Virus record (IMG/VR): IMGVR_UViG_3300033149_002282 | Location: 1-27,784 of that record | Reading direction: 5' to 3' (one strand) | From: a virus | DNA: 27,784 bases | In this document: one piece after another, positions 12,714 to 21,812 of the stretch | Position numbering within the stretch: the stretch's first letter is position 1 | Layout: each line of letters starts with the position of its first letter | Notes under the pieces: model-generated | Databases searched by the model: none | Told to the model about the DNA's origin: nothing | Seen by the model: the letters and a program-made list of their open reading frames with translations, nothing else | Position numbers and translations under genes: made by a program

Positions 12714-14469
12714 TCTGGGCGATGCAATTTTACGCATCAAGGGCGATACAAAGCAGCTGACAGAAACGTTCGAGAGCATGCGGACGCAGGTCGGAATCGC
12801 TATGACGGCTGTAGGTGTCGCCATTACGGGCGCACTTGGCGGTGCCGTCTCAAAAGCTGCGGATTTCGGGGAACGTGTCGGTAATGTCGCTACGCTCGGG
12901 ATCGAAAATCTGGATGCATTAAAGAAAGGTGTATTCGATGTATCGCAGGCCGTAGGTACAGACCTAAATCAAGGTATGGATGCATTATACGATATTATCT
13001 CTGCCGGAATTCCCGAAGGTAGCGCAATTACTTTTTTGGGAAAAGCAGCTATTGCTTCTAAAGCCGGAGTTGGAGAGCTATCAGACGCAGTAGACCTCGG
13101 TACAACGATTATGAACGCATTCGGACTGACAACGGCTGATACAGGTAGGATATTCGACCAGACCCAGATCGCGATAAAACTGGGTAAAACAAATATAGCC
13201 GAGATGGGTGCAACAGTCGGTAAAGTCGCCCCTCTATTCAAGGGTGCCGGGGTTGCGAGTGAAGAGATGTTTGCTTCGCTAGCGCAGCTAACCGCTGGTG
13301 GACTATCAACAGCAGAATCCGTTACGGGGTTACGAGCCGTATTGAATAGCATTCTGAAACCTACTGGGGATGCTAAAAACATGGCGAAAGAACTCGAAAT
13401 ACAGTGGGATTCAAATGCTCTTGCAACCAAAGGTTTATCCGCGATGATGGCGGAGCTCGCCGAAAAGACGGGCGGCAACATCGATCAAATCAGTGCGTTA
13501 ATTCCGTCTGTAGAAGCTATGCCAGCAGCGTTTAGTTTGATGTCAAACAGCGGAGCCGATCTCGCGGCTAAACTTGATTTAGTCAAAAATTCCACGAACG
13601 CATCACAGGAGGCCTATGAGGCATGGGTTGATGCTAACCCAGCCGAAGCGCTTGACAGACTCACGGCAACGATTCAGGTACTAGTTATACGTGCCGGTGA
13701 TGCTTTAGTGCCCGTTTTGGCAAAGCTGGCGGATATGATTATTCCGGTTGTTGAAGGAATCGTGAACTGGATTGAACACAACCCGTCCTTAACTGCTACG
13801 ATATTAACGATTACAGGTGCTATCGGCGCGCTATTCGCTGTTCTGGGGCCGTTGTTACTCGTGTTGCCTGGTCTCGTGACAGCATTCAGTGCGGTCGGCA
13901 CTATATTTTCAGTAATCGCCGCGGGCCCGATAGCTCTTATCACGCTTGCTGTCGGCGGTCTCATAGCGCTTGCCGCAGCGGTTATATCGAACTGGGAAAC
14001 GGTCAAATCGTTTTTTGTCGGGTTCTGGCAAGCCACCAAAGAACTCTTTGCCGACGCCGTAAACGTTATTATCGGTACACTGATGTTACCATTTCAAGTC
14101 ATCGAGAATTTGATTGGAGCTGCTTGGAACGCGGTCAAACGAGTAGGCGGATGGATCGGCGAAATGTTAGGGTTTGGCGGCGGCATAGAGGGAAGCATGA
14201 CACCAATCGCCGGTATGCAACATGGCGGAGTCGTACCGCTTAGCGGCATTTATAACGTGGGTGAATCAGGGCCGGAACAGGTCTGGCTGCCCAAAGGTGC
14301 AACGGTCGTACCGAACGAACAGCTTAGCGGCGGCGGGATAACGCTTAACGTCAACGTGGACGGGATGTATGTTCGCGAAGAGGCTGACGTTGACCGTGTA
14401 TCGGAATCGTTGTATGGGAAAATTATGCAAGAACTTTCGGGTGCAGGTTTACAACCGGGGTTAGCGTAA
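12697..14469 (+). CDS. Tail tape measure protein
   Basis: 590 residues. The N-terminal part is the TP901-type core (LRIKGDTKQLTETFESMRTQVG, 'ADFGERVGNVATLGIENLDALKKG', 'VGTDLNQGMDALYDIISAG'). There follow Ala/Gly-rich helices, a long hydrophobic stretch (about residues 365-430, GAIGALFAVLGPLLLVLPGL...), and a C-terminal 'MQHGGVVPLSGIYNVGESGPEQVWLPKGA' typical of tape measure ends. The protein sets tail length and ends up in the host envelope; 590 residues would fit a short tail. The ATG at 12697 is only three bases from GGA, so GTG 12703 may be the true start. It overlaps the chaperone gene by 17 bases. Bases about 12900-13700 look more AT-rich than the neighbours. Confidence 0.85.
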   Translation: MVVAIDLGDAILRIKGDTKQLTETFESMRTQVGIAMTAVGVAITGALGGAVSKAADFGERVGNVATLGIENLDALKKGVFDVSQAVGTDLNQGMDALYDIISAGIPEGSAITFLGKAAIASKAGVGELSDAVDLGTTIMNAFGLTTADTGRIFDQTQIAIKLGKTNIAEMGATVGKVAPLFKGAGVASEEMFASLAQLTAGGLSTAESVTGLRAVLNSILKPTGDAKNMAKELEIQWDSNALATKGLSAMMAELAEKTGGNIDQISALIPSVEAMPAAFSLMSNSGADLAAKLDLVKNSTNASQEAYEAWVDANPAEALDRLTATIQVLVIRAGDALVPVLAKLADMIIPVVEGIVNWIEHNPSLTATILTITGAIGALFAVLGPLLLVLPGLVTAFSAVGTIFSVIAAGPIALITLAVGGLIALAAAVISNWETVKSFFVGFWQATKELFADAVNVIIGTLMLPFQVIENLIGAAWNAVKRVGGWIGEMLGFGGGIEGSMTPIAGMQHGGVVPLSGIYNVGESGPEQVWLPKGATVVPNEQLSGGGITLNVNVDGMYVREEADVDRVSESLYGKIMQELSGAGLQPGLA

Positions 14470-15273
14470 ATGGCTACAATCAACTTTGACGGCATCGATC
14501 TGAGTGCATATCGGGTATCGGTTCTTGAACCTGATATTCTACCGCCTATACCCCGCGCACGGATCGATGTGCAGGATATACCGTTTGGCGGCGGTGTATC
14601 ACAGGGACTCTATCACGAGAATCTGACAATCAGCGTAACCGTGATGGTCGAAGGTGACAACCCGAACGATCTCTCGGCCAATCTGCGGTCGGTAGCAGCG
14701 GCATTCAACGTACAGAGCGACAAGGTACTGTATTTCCCCGACACCGAACTTGACGATGTGTTTTGGTACGCCCGCCGCGAATGGGTCTCGCAACCGAAAA
14801 ACAAAACGCGTACATCTGTAGAGTTTGAATGGCATTTCCGCTGTCCCGACCCCATAGCACAAAGCCGATCTCTGAACACTCAGGACGAAGCTCCGGCGGG
14901 CTCTCCTCATAACTTCAATGTGCCTACGGCTGGCGTTATCGGCGGTGAAGCGGAGGCCACCCCGGTCTACACGATAACGTCTACAGGCGCCAACGCTGGG
15001 CCGATAACGCTCGTGAACTCTACTCGGGACGAGACGTTGACGTATAATTCCGGGTTAGCCAACACGCATATGTTGCGCATCACGACAGAACCGAATACTT
15101 ATACCGTTGAAAAGAGCACAGACGGCGGTGTCAACTGGTCAAGCGTGATGATCAATCTGACCACATATCAGTTCCCGCGACTATCGTGTGGCGTGCAGAA
15201 TACTATGAGTTTGTCGGGTGCGACGAATACGACGATGGCGGTAACATGGCGCAACCGTCATCTGTTAGGATAG
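14470..15273 (+). CDS. Distal tail protein (Dit-like)
   Basis: 267 residues immediately after the tape measure stop. The N-terminal half has a Dit-like look: 'INFDGIDLSAYRVSVLEPDILPPI', 'HENLTISVTVMVEGDNPNDLSANLRSVAAAF', and 'VEFEWHFRCPDPIAQ' (each split by turns). This is the ring-forming domain that joins tube and tail tip. The C-terminal half (from about 155) is a separate beta domain of the kind that carries or binds fibres. The lack of a good SD suggests coupling to the tape measure gene. Confidence 0.75.
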   Translation: MATINFDGIDLSAYRVSVLEPDILPPIPRARIDVQDIPFGGGVSQGLYHENLTISVTVMVEGDNPNDLSANLRSVAAAFNVQSDKVLYFPDTELDDVFWYARREWVSQPKNKTRTSVEFEWHFRCPDPIAQSRSLNTQDEAPAGSPHNFNVPTAGVIGGEAEATPVYTITSTGANAGPITLVNSTRDETLTYNSGLANTHMLRITTEPNTYTVEKSTDGGVNWSSVMINLTTYQFPRLSCGVQNTMSLSGATNTTMAVTWRNRHLLG

Positions 15274-15282
15274 GAGTGTATT

Positions 15283-17991
15283 ATGGCTGCTACAACATTC
15301 TTGAACCGCGAGAATCTGGTCGAATCGACTCTGGACGGCGCTATAGGGGCTGGCGATGGTACTCTCGATGTTGCCGCCGGTACAGCAGCGGATTTCGGTG
15401 CGACGGATTTCCACATCGTGGTAGGTGATACGAGCCAAGGGTTCGAGATCATGAAAGTCACCAACGTTGCAGGCGACACATTGACCATTACACGAGCCGT
15501 CGAAAACGTTGGTGGAGCCGCCGGTGTAGCGTTGCCGTTCGATGACGGTACGGCTGTTCGTATGGCGATCACCGATCAATACGTGCAAGACGCCTACGAT
15601 GCAATCAACAACATCGAGGACGGTACAACCAGGCTAACCTCCGTCACGGGCGATACCGATTCCGATCTCGTTATTGGTGCAGACCTGGATTTGATATTAC
15701 GCTGTGATCTGGATGGGGACGGGGCTAATAAGATTTCGTTTCACAACGGGGCGGACGCAGAAGTTGGGTATATCGACGAAAGCGGTGACCTGGTGGCAGC
15801 CGGCTTTCATACCGTGGGCGACGTGTACGTCGGCACCGGGGGGACGGCCGATGGACGCCTTGTCTTTGGTAGCGATGAAGATGTGTACATTCACAACGAG
15901 ACCGCAGACACTCAACTCGATATAGTTGCCGACGGTGGACTGAATACGAGCGGCCCGTTTACAGCTACCGGCGCAATCGAGGCCGGGGGCACCGGCTTTC
16001 ATACCGTGGGCGACGTGTACGTCGGCACCGGGGGAACGGCCGATGGACGTGTCTATTTCGGCTCAGATGAAGATGTCTATATCAGCAACACGACAGCCGA
16101 TACACGACTAGATATAGCCGCTGGCGCAGGCGTATACGTGAGTGCAGACCTTCATGTAGGCGATGGGCTCACCGTTACGGGCAACACCATCCACGACTCG
16201 GCGGGTGCATGGATCACGAGCGACGGCGCGGCAAACACGACGCTGGCAGGCACGTTGCATACAGCCGACGATACGATTATCGGCGGGACGGCACTGAAAC
16301 ACGCGTTTGCCGATTTAGAAGTTCAAGGCAATCTCGGTGCACTGTCAATCGTGTCTGACACAAATGATACCGTTGGCTCTGCTATTTACGGGTCGAAAAG
16401 CGTAAATGGTGCAATCGTAACAAATAATACATATCTGTTAGATATTAAGTGCCTAGGGCATGACGGCACTGATTATGATACAATTGGTGCACGTATAGCT
16501 GCCAAGATCGCCGGTACACCTGCCGCAAATCGTATGCCTACGAATCTTGTGTTTTCGACAGCACCTGGCGTGGCAGACAACGATCTGGCCATAGCAATGG
16601 TTCTCGACAAAAATAAGAAGCTCATATTATATGGCGATCTGGTACTCGAAAACGATGTCATTCAGGATTCAGGCGGCACTTGGTTATCATCGGATGGGGC
16701 GGGTAACACGACGCTGGCGGGCACGTTGCATACAGCCGACGATACGATTATCGGCGGGACGGCACTGAAAAATACAAATTCGGATTGTGAAGTACAGGGC
16801 AATCTCGGAGTTATCACTCTCATACGGGATACAGACGATATTCAAGCACCGCAACTGATTGGCTACAAATCTCATAATGACGCTATCGTTACGGACAATG
16901 ATCGATTGCTCGAAATACAAGGTCAGGGCTACGACGGTGTAAACTATAATACTATAGGTGCCCGCATGCGTATGTTAATCAATGGTACGCCTGTGGGGAA
17001 CCGTTTGCCAACCGATATTGAATTCTGGACAGCGCAAGGCGTAGGCGATGATGATATAGCTATCGCGCTTACGATTGGGAAGGACAAGAATCTGACAGTT
17101 GTCGGTGACGTGATTGTGCAAGGGGATAATATTCAGGATTCAGGCGGCACTTGGTTATTATCGGACGGGGCGGGAAACACGACGCTGGCAGGTACGCTTG
17201 ACGTCGGCGACACGTCTGTGGGTAATCGGTTCGATCAGGACACACTCAGATCATGGAGTGACTACGGTCTTCTGGGCTCGGCAGATTCTGCAGCTCTTTT
17301 TCGTCTGGACCTTACAGGCACGCCGAGCAACTGGTCTGGAACGATTTACGGTTACATTCTCTACAACAACTACACGGGTTCAAGCCCTGCGGGCGGCGTG
17401 CTGTTCTTCGAGATTACCTATACGTATAAAGACGCTTCGACCAAAGTTATAGGGTTTTCCTATTGTGACCGCGGCCACAACGGAACGTCGGCTCTAAAGA
17501 TCCGAGAATATGCAACAGACCAGTTTGAGGTGCAATACGTAGGACCGGGCTGGTTCGTTCGGTATCAGCCTCTCATCTACTGGAAAAGCACTCAGGATCC
17601 CGATTTTTCGGTCTTCGACGACTCGCCGACCAGCGCCGGGTCGCTGGTTACTCCCAACGGCACGCTTACCCTTCCAAACGATCTATCTGTCGGCGGTGTT
17701 CTGTCCACTTCGACTGTCACGACGTTTACAGCGGATGATACCACGCCCCCGGTGACAGCGGGCAATGTGTTCAAGGTACCCGCCACGTGGACGGCTGGTC
17801 ACGATATAACGGCGTTTGACGATGGCGTGATGGGACAGACGATCCATATCATTGGCGGCGATACAGACTGTAATGTGGTAGATGGTGGTACGCTGAAACT
17901 GAATGGTAACTGGAATGCGGCGGCTGATGCGACTTTAACGCTCCTGTATGACGGGTCTAACTGGTACGAACTGAGCCGGAGCGCAAACTGA
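15283..17991 (+). CDS. Modular tail fibre / receptor-binding protein
   Basis: 902 residues, SD AGGAGT. Residues 1-105 form an N-terminal attachment domain (FLNRENLVESTLDGAI... 'EIMKVTNVAGDTLTITRAV'), common in tail fibres. Next is a shaft of Gly/Asp-rich repeats: two 64-residue blocks containing 'GFHTVGDVYVGTGGTADGR', then two 157-residue blocks opening 'NTTLAGTLHTADDTIIGGTAL' and including 'YDTIGAR/YNTIGAR' and 'IQDSGGTWL'. A unique domain (about 655-800) has many aromatic residues and is a good candidate for receptor binding. The C-terminal 90 residues (HDITAFDDGVMGQTIHIIGG) are a common fibre tip. Fibres of this kind trimerise and mediate host adsorption. Confidence 0.8.
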   Translation: MAATTFLNRENLVESTLDGAIGAGDGTLDVAAGTAADFGATDFHIVVGDTSQGFEIMKVTNVAGDTLTITRAVENVGGAAGVALPFDDGTAVRMAITDQYVQDAYDAINNIEDGTTRLTSVTGDTDSDLVIGADLDLILRCDLDGDGANKISFHNGADAEVGYIDESGDLVAAGFHTVGDVYVGTGGTADGRLVFGSDEDVYIHNETADTQLDIVADGGLNTSGPFTATGAIEAGGTGFHTVGDVYVGTGGTADGRVYFGSDEDVYISNTTADTRLDIAAGAGVYVSADLHVGDGLTVTGNTIHDSAGAWITSDGAANTTLAGTLHTADDTIIGGTALKHAFADLEVQGNLGALSIVSDTNDTVGSAIYGSKSVNGAIVTNNTYLLDIKCLGHDGTDYDTIGARIAAKIAGTPAANRMPTNLVFSTAPGVADNDLAIAMVLDKNKKLILYGDLVLENDVIQDSGGTWLSSDGAGNTTLAGTLHTADDTIIGGTALKNTNSDCEVQGNLGVITLIRDTDDIQAPQLIGYKSHNDAIVTDNDRLLEIQGQGYDGVNYNTIGARMRMLINGTPVGNRLPTDIEFWTAQGVGDDDIAIALTIGKDKNLTVVGDVIVQGDNIQDSGGTWLLSDGAGNTTLAGTLDVGDTSVGNRFDQDTLRSWSDYGLLGSADSAALFRLDLTGTPSNWSGTIYGYILYNNYTGSSPAGGVLFFEITYTYKDASTKVIGFSYCDRGHNGTSALKIREYATDQFEVQYVGPGWFVRYQPLIYWKSTQDPDFSVFDDSPTSAGSLVTPNGTLTLPNDLSVGGVLSTSTVTTFTADDTTPPVTAGNVFKVPATWTAGHDITAFDDGVMGQTIHIIGGDTDCNVVDGGTLKLNGNWNAAADATLTLLYDGSNWYELSRSAN
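15800..16049 (+). repeat. Fibre repeat 1: two 58-bp copies, period 192 bp
   Basis: 15800-15857 and 15992-16049 differ at one base. The period of 192 bp equals 64 codons, so the reading frame is kept. The near identity of the DNA, not only of the protein, shows recent duplication or gene conversion. Confidence 0.95.
16234..17196 (+). repeat. Fibre repeat 2: 471-bp (157-residue) modules
   Basis: 16234-16299 and 16705-16770 are 66-bp copies with one difference. 16660-16725 and 17131-17196 are 66-bp copies with five differences. Both pairs are 471 bp apart, which defines two tandem modules of 157 residues. DNA between the conserved joints has diverged (protein similarity is still visible, as in DTIGAR/NTIGAR). 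The conserved joints could act as crossover points for swapping modules. Confidence 0.95.
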
Positions 17992-18004
17992 AGGGAGATA
18001 GAAT

Positions 18005-18262
18005 ATGATGACACCAGCTCGACGGAAGATTATACGACGATACATTATGAGCGATTTCAACGGCTTTATTGATCGCCTCGCCGAAGCGACGAATATCGCG
18101 ACGTTCAAACAGACCGAGTTTGACGGTGCTCTGGCGCTCGAACAGCGGCGGGTGTGCCGATTGATCGAACAGGCGGGTATCGAGCTGTCGGAAGACTCGA
18201 TGCGGGCTCTGCATGCCGCCGATCTGCCGACGGAAGCGGTGTCCGAAGAACCCGAGGAGTAA
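18005..18262 (+). CDS. Small hypothetical tail-region protein
   Basis: 85 residues, SD GGGAG. A second start at residue 15 (MSDFNGFIDRL) is possible, but the upstream ATG pair has the better SD spacing. Content is a helical, acidic protein (FIDRLAEATNIATFKQTEFDGALALEQRR) with a Glu-rich end 'SEEPEE'. It lies between the fibre and the Tal-like gene. No family recognised. Confidence 0.7.
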   Translation: MMTPARRKIIRRYIMSDFNGFIDRLAEATNIATFKQTEFDGALALEQRRVCRLIEQAGIELSEDSMRALHAADLPTEAVSEEPEE

Positions 18263-18268
18263 TGCGCC

Positions 18269-19924
18269 GTGGCGCAGGGTGTGATAGGTCGAGATCTGTG
18301 GGCTGAACCGTTATGGGCTGGCAAAAGCCTTACACGGTTCCCTGCCGTCTTCCGCACGGTCGAATATCAGCTTGAGCTCCGTACGGTCGGCAACGCGCTT
18401 GTCTCGATTCTGCGTAACCATGACAATGGTGAATGGACGGAACAGGTCAACCGGCCCGATACGTTGACGTTCACTTATCCCGCCGAAGATGACGACGTTC
18501 AATATTTCGTCAAACCATATCAGATATGGCTCCGTGACAGTGTAACCGATACGCTGTTACAGCGGTTCAAGATTATGCAGACGACGGCGTCCGGTGTGTT
18601 TCCGAATACTGTCAAAGTGTTCTGTCAAGACTTTTTGGTTCAACTCGGCCAGGAATGGATACCGTTTTTCCAGAAAACGGCGGCTGATGCGTACACATTC
18701 CGACAGATTCTGCAAGGGTACCTGGACTTCCAGGCGAACTCGAATAAAGTGTCGATAGGTAATCTCGGCGGCACGCTCGCAAACCGACAGACGAATACAT
18801 GGGTTACGAACAAGACCATTCTCAACGCGATCGAAACAATCCATAAGACTGTCGGGGGATTCTACCACTGTAACGCTCATCGGCGTATCGACTGGAAACC
18901 TGTATTAGTACCGAACTCGGGCCAGCAATTTCGTCGTGGCAAAAACATGAAAGGTATCACAGCTACGACGAGATATAATGAGTTGGTCAATCGTCTATAC
19001 GCTTATGGGCATGGGTCGAAACGTAGTACTCGGCTGAACCTCATAGATGCCGGTGAAGCAAACGAATATATCGATGACGCTGCTAGTATCGCTGCTTACG
19101 GTGTTCATTGCGGTACGATGCAGGATTCGTCTATCGAAGATGCGACGGAACTCTTAGCACAGGCGCAAACGGCGCTGGAGAAGACAAAAGACCCGAGAGT
19201 CGAATATACTCTCGATGTGATCGATTTGTCGCAGTCTGCGTTGAAAGCGTTAGCCTACGAGCAGATATATTTAGGTAGCCCGCGTCGAATCTTCGACCAG
19301 AAGCTCGGTATATCGACATTGCAGAATGTTGTACAGATCGTGCGGAGCCTGAAGAATCCTCTTGATGTGAAGATAACGTTGGCGAATATCCCGCGTAATC
19401 TGACGGCGTTCTGGAAGAAGACGATCCGGGACATTCAGGAATTACAGACTGCCGATGCTGTTTCGCCGTTTACTGACGAGGAAGCTTTTGGAGAGGCGTT
19501 GGAATCCACGCTGTCGGTTACGGACGCTACGACCGACATTGCGACGTGGGACGCGGCAGCCGGGGACGGCACGCTCGATGATCTGATGGAAGATATGATC
19601 GGTTGTGCAGATGCTGAAAACGATATTTGTCATTGGAACGACGCCGCCGAGACGGGCAACCTCGATACCCATATCGCCGACATGCTGAACCATGATCCGA
19701 CACCGGTCTTGACGAATAACGCGCCGGAAGATTGTACGACCGGCGCAGCAGAGGTCGGTACGGGAACCCGTGCTGCTCGCGAAGATCATAAACATCATTA
19801 CGAAGATACAGGCAGCCCGCTATCAAATGATACTCCATTAGCAGATAGTTCGACAGGTAATGCAGGAACAAGTACCGACGTGTCAAGAAGCGATCATCAA
19901 CACCCGATTCCGGTATATACATAA
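18269..19924 (+). CDS. Tail tip protein (Tal / prophage endopeptidase-tail-like) with DHxH C-terminus
   Basis: 551 residues from GTG 18269, preceded by GAGGAG. The first 390 residues fit the tail-tip hub fold of the Tal/gp27-like type: 'RTVGNALVSILRNHDNGEWTEQVN', 'PDTLTFTYPAEDDDVQYFVKPYQIWLRD', and 'VEYTLDVIDLSQSAL' (each split here by turns). From about residue 400 it becomes a disordered acidic linker. The last 60 residues carry two copies of a fibre motif: 'GTGTRAAREDHKHHY' and 'GTSTDVSRSDHQHPI', similar to the S-R-x-D-H-x-H-P motif at the ends of many phage tail fibres. The HxH pairs may bind metal in a trimer. No clear peptidase active site was identified. Confidence 0.7.
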   Translation: MAQGVIGRDLWAEPLWAGKSLTRFPAVFRTVEYQLELRTVGNALVSILRNHDNGEWTEQVNRPDTLTFTYPAEDDDVQYFVKPYQIWLRDSVTDTLLQRFKIMQTTASGVFPNTVKVFCQDFLVQLGQEWIPFFQKTAADAYTFRQILQGYLDFQANSNKVSIGNLGGTLANRQTNTWVTNKTILNAIETIHKTVGGFYHCNAHRRIDWKPVLVPNSGQQFRRGKNMKGITATTRYNELVNRLYAYGHGSKRSTRLNLIDAGEANEYIDDAASIAAYGVHCGTMQDSSIEDATELLAQAQTALEKTKDPRVEYTLDVIDLSQSALKALAYEQIYLGSPRRIFDQKLGISTLQNVVQIVRSLKNPLDVKITLANIPRNLTAFWKKTIRDIQELQTADAVSPFTDEEAFGEALESTLSVTDATTDIATWDAAAGDGTLDDLMEDMIGCADAENDICHWNDAAETGNLDTHIADMLNHDPTPVLTNNAPEDCTTGAAEVGTGTRAAREDHKHHYEDTGSPLSNDTPLADSSTGNAGTSTDVSRSDHQHPIPVYT

Positions 19925-21012
19925 TGGCTTGGTATAAGACGAACAATCCAGCGACGGGCGGCGGCAAGATTACAGATGGCGGTCGGATTCTGTGCGAGAT
20001 TGCTTATGCGATAAACGAACGCGAGCATATGATGGGACGGACAGAGACAGAATGGCTGGGAGGACTTGGTAGCTATCCGGCAGTAACAGATCTTAATGGT
20101 CATACAGTTACATCGACACGGGCGTTAATCGAGCAAATGCGCGACACTATCCAGAACAAATTGATCCAGTATACCGTACACAATGTGACTATATGGGCGT
20201 GTGACGCGTCTTGGAATCGGTATGGCTCCTTCGCCACACTTTATAATACTGCAATGGGTGCAGGGCTCCGCTGGGCGACCGATCCCATAACGGGACACAG
20301 AGTGAACGACGGCGCTATCTTAGAAGAGATGATGAAATGTGTCGAAATAATAAACAATTGGGTCGTTCGACCGATTACTGGTAAACGCCCTTTCGAGGAC
20401 GTTGCACAACAAGGAGATATAAGTGATGCAGGCCCGTACGGTAGCACACAAACGATCCTGAATGCCGCCGTTGCTGGTGGTGTGACTGTGACGCCTATTG
20501 TGGCGCCTGCCGGTAATTACATAGGGCTCTTAGCTCACGTACATTATACACCGGATACTTATATAAACTTTGCAAGTCGATTCGGAGTATATAAATTGTT
20601 TGTACCTTATCCGAGCGGCGACTATGCGCCGGATAGTGTTGAATTGGTCATTCCATATGACATCGGTCAACAGGACGGATTTACTATCGCCGCCGATTAT
20701 GTGCCGCTCAATTGGTATTTGCGTACAATCTCAGCGGCGGAATATACAACGCCGCCGTGGGTTAGTGCCGGAACCGTACGCGATACGGCGGTCTTTGACT
20801 GGCTCGATCCAGCCGGCACCTTTACCTACAACGATCCGGACTGGCTCGTAGCGAATTCTATCAATTATTTTCGGTTTGACATGGGTACGGGAAACCCATT
20901 TCCTCTCGACCCAAATCAAGGGAAAGCTACCCCTGTCTGGATTGCCTCTGCTGGTACACCGCCTTACTATATTCGGCTTCGGTACGATTTCTCTGGTTGG
21001 AAATATAACTAG
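19924..21012 (+). CDS. Tail-associated hypothetical protein
   Basis: 362 residues. The ATG shares one base with the Tal-like stop (TAATG), so the genes are coupled. The N-terminal half is helical (EIAYAINEREHMM, ALIEQMRDTIQNKLIQY). The second half (from about residue 190) is beta-rich with many aromatic residues (SRFGVYKLFVPYPSGDYAP, 'FTYNDPDWLVANSINYFRF', 'YYIRLRYDFSGWKYN'), as expected of a receptor-binding or baseplate accessory protein. The position between Tal-like and lysis genes supports a virion tail-tip role. No family recognised. Confidence 0.65.
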   Translation: MAWYKTNNPATGGGKITDGGRILCEIAYAINEREHMMGRTETEWLGGLGSYPAVTDLNGHTVTSTRALIEQMRDTIQNKLIQYTVHNVTIWACDASWNRYGSFATLYNTAMGAGLRWATDPITGHRVNDGAILEEMMKCVEIINNWVVRPITGKRPFEDVAQQGDISDAGPYGSTQTILNAAVAGGVTVTPIVAPAGNYIGLLAHVHYTPDTYINFASRFGVYKLFVPYPSGDYAPDSVELVIPYDIGQQDGFTIAADYVPLNWYLRTISAAEYTTPPWVSAGTVRDTAVFDWLDPAGTFTYNDPDWLVANSINYFRFDMGTGNPFPLDPNQGKATPVWIASAGTPPYYIRLRYDFSGWKYN

Positions 21013-21051
21013 AAATGAATTCGTTTCTATAAAGAATTGAGGATAGACTAG

Positions 21052-21546
21052 ATGTTCCGTACAGATCATAACCGCGTCGTGTTGGCAACCACGTTGCCGG
21101 GCGAACAGAAGCCCCGCACCAATTTCACTGCATACGAATTTCGGAGTCGAAGCACAGGGCTGGTTCTGATTCATCCCCTCGTTGTAATGTGCGCTGAACT
21201 TGTGCGTCGTGATCTGAATGAGTTTATTCGTCCGGGCATACAGGTGATTATAACCCATGGGTTACGAATGCCGGCAGACGAGATGCGTCTCGTTGAACGA
21301 TATGGATGGTTGGACGAAGGTGGACGAGTATCGCGAAACAGCCGTCACAAACCGGAGAACGGAGCGTGCGCGATAGACTTCTACGCATGGGACGTGGTAG
21401 AATGCGAACGGGTTCTGCAAACCTATGTCGAACGGATTGCTATGGATTGGTTCGACTGGACAAAAACGTACAACGATGGTACTATACATGGCGATTTGCG
21501 AGACGGCGGCAAACATGTAATCGAGGAGGTGAGACGATATGCGTAG
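21052..21546 (+). CDS. M15-type peptidase, probable endolysin
   Basis: 164 residues, SD GAGGAT. The zinc-site pattern of M15 (DD-/LD-peptidase) enzymes is visible: S97-R-H99 followed by a Gly and 'AIDFY' (Asp109), and 'IHGDL' (His146, Asp148), i.e. SxH...G..A.D...HxD. There is no signal peptide and no separate wall-binding domain, so export would need a holin. It would cleave peptide bonds in host peptidoglycan. It is followed by a small protein and a two-helix membrane protein, giving a lysis cassette. The alternative is a virion-associated wall peptidase, since tail genes lie just upstream. Confidence 0.75.
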   Translation: MFRTDHNRVVLATTLPGEQKPRTNFTAYEFRSRSTGLVLIHPLVVMCAELVRRDLNEFIRPGIQVIITHGLRMPADEMRLVERYGWLDEGGRVSRNSRHKPENGACAIDFYAWDVVECERVLQTYVERIAMDWFDWTKTYNDGTIHGDLRDGGKHVIEEVRRYA

Positions 21547-21599
21547 ACGGACATCAAGAAATAGTTCATAGATCACGAACAAGAAGAGGGGAGTTAATA

Positions 21600-21812
21600 A
21601 TGAGATTGCCAACCGGGGGTTATCAGCCGGAACGAGGGCTAAGCAAGGACGCGGCATTACCGAACGGCGGATCGGACATTGTCATTAACGCTGAGGCAAG
21701 GGCTATTGAGCTCCTCAAACAGTTAGGCTTGTGGCCGAGCTCTCATGAAAGTGGTGGAAACATCGATATGACATTAGATCACAGTGGCTATAACGAAGAA
21801 GGAGACGGATGA
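21600..21812 (+). CDS. Small hypothetical protein in the lysis cassette
   Basis: 70 residues starting MRLPTGGYQPERGL, chosen because GAGGGGAG (21586-21593) lies six bases before ATG 21600; longer frames upstream run across the peptidase gene. Polar, Gly-rich N-terminus, a short helix (NAEARAIELLKQLGLW), and an acidic end (YNEEGDG). Its stop overlaps the next ATG (ATGA). It may assist or regulate the holin or peptidase, but nothing in the sequence shows this. Confidence 0.65.
   Translation: MRLPTGGYQPERGLSKDAALPNGGSDIVINAEARAIELLKQLGLWPSSHESGGNIDMTLDHSGYNEEGDG

Noticed and set aside
21306-21599. Extended frame before the 70-residue lysis-region protein
   Set aside because: It lies inside the M15-like peptidase in another frame; the SD GAGGGGAG points to ATG 21600.
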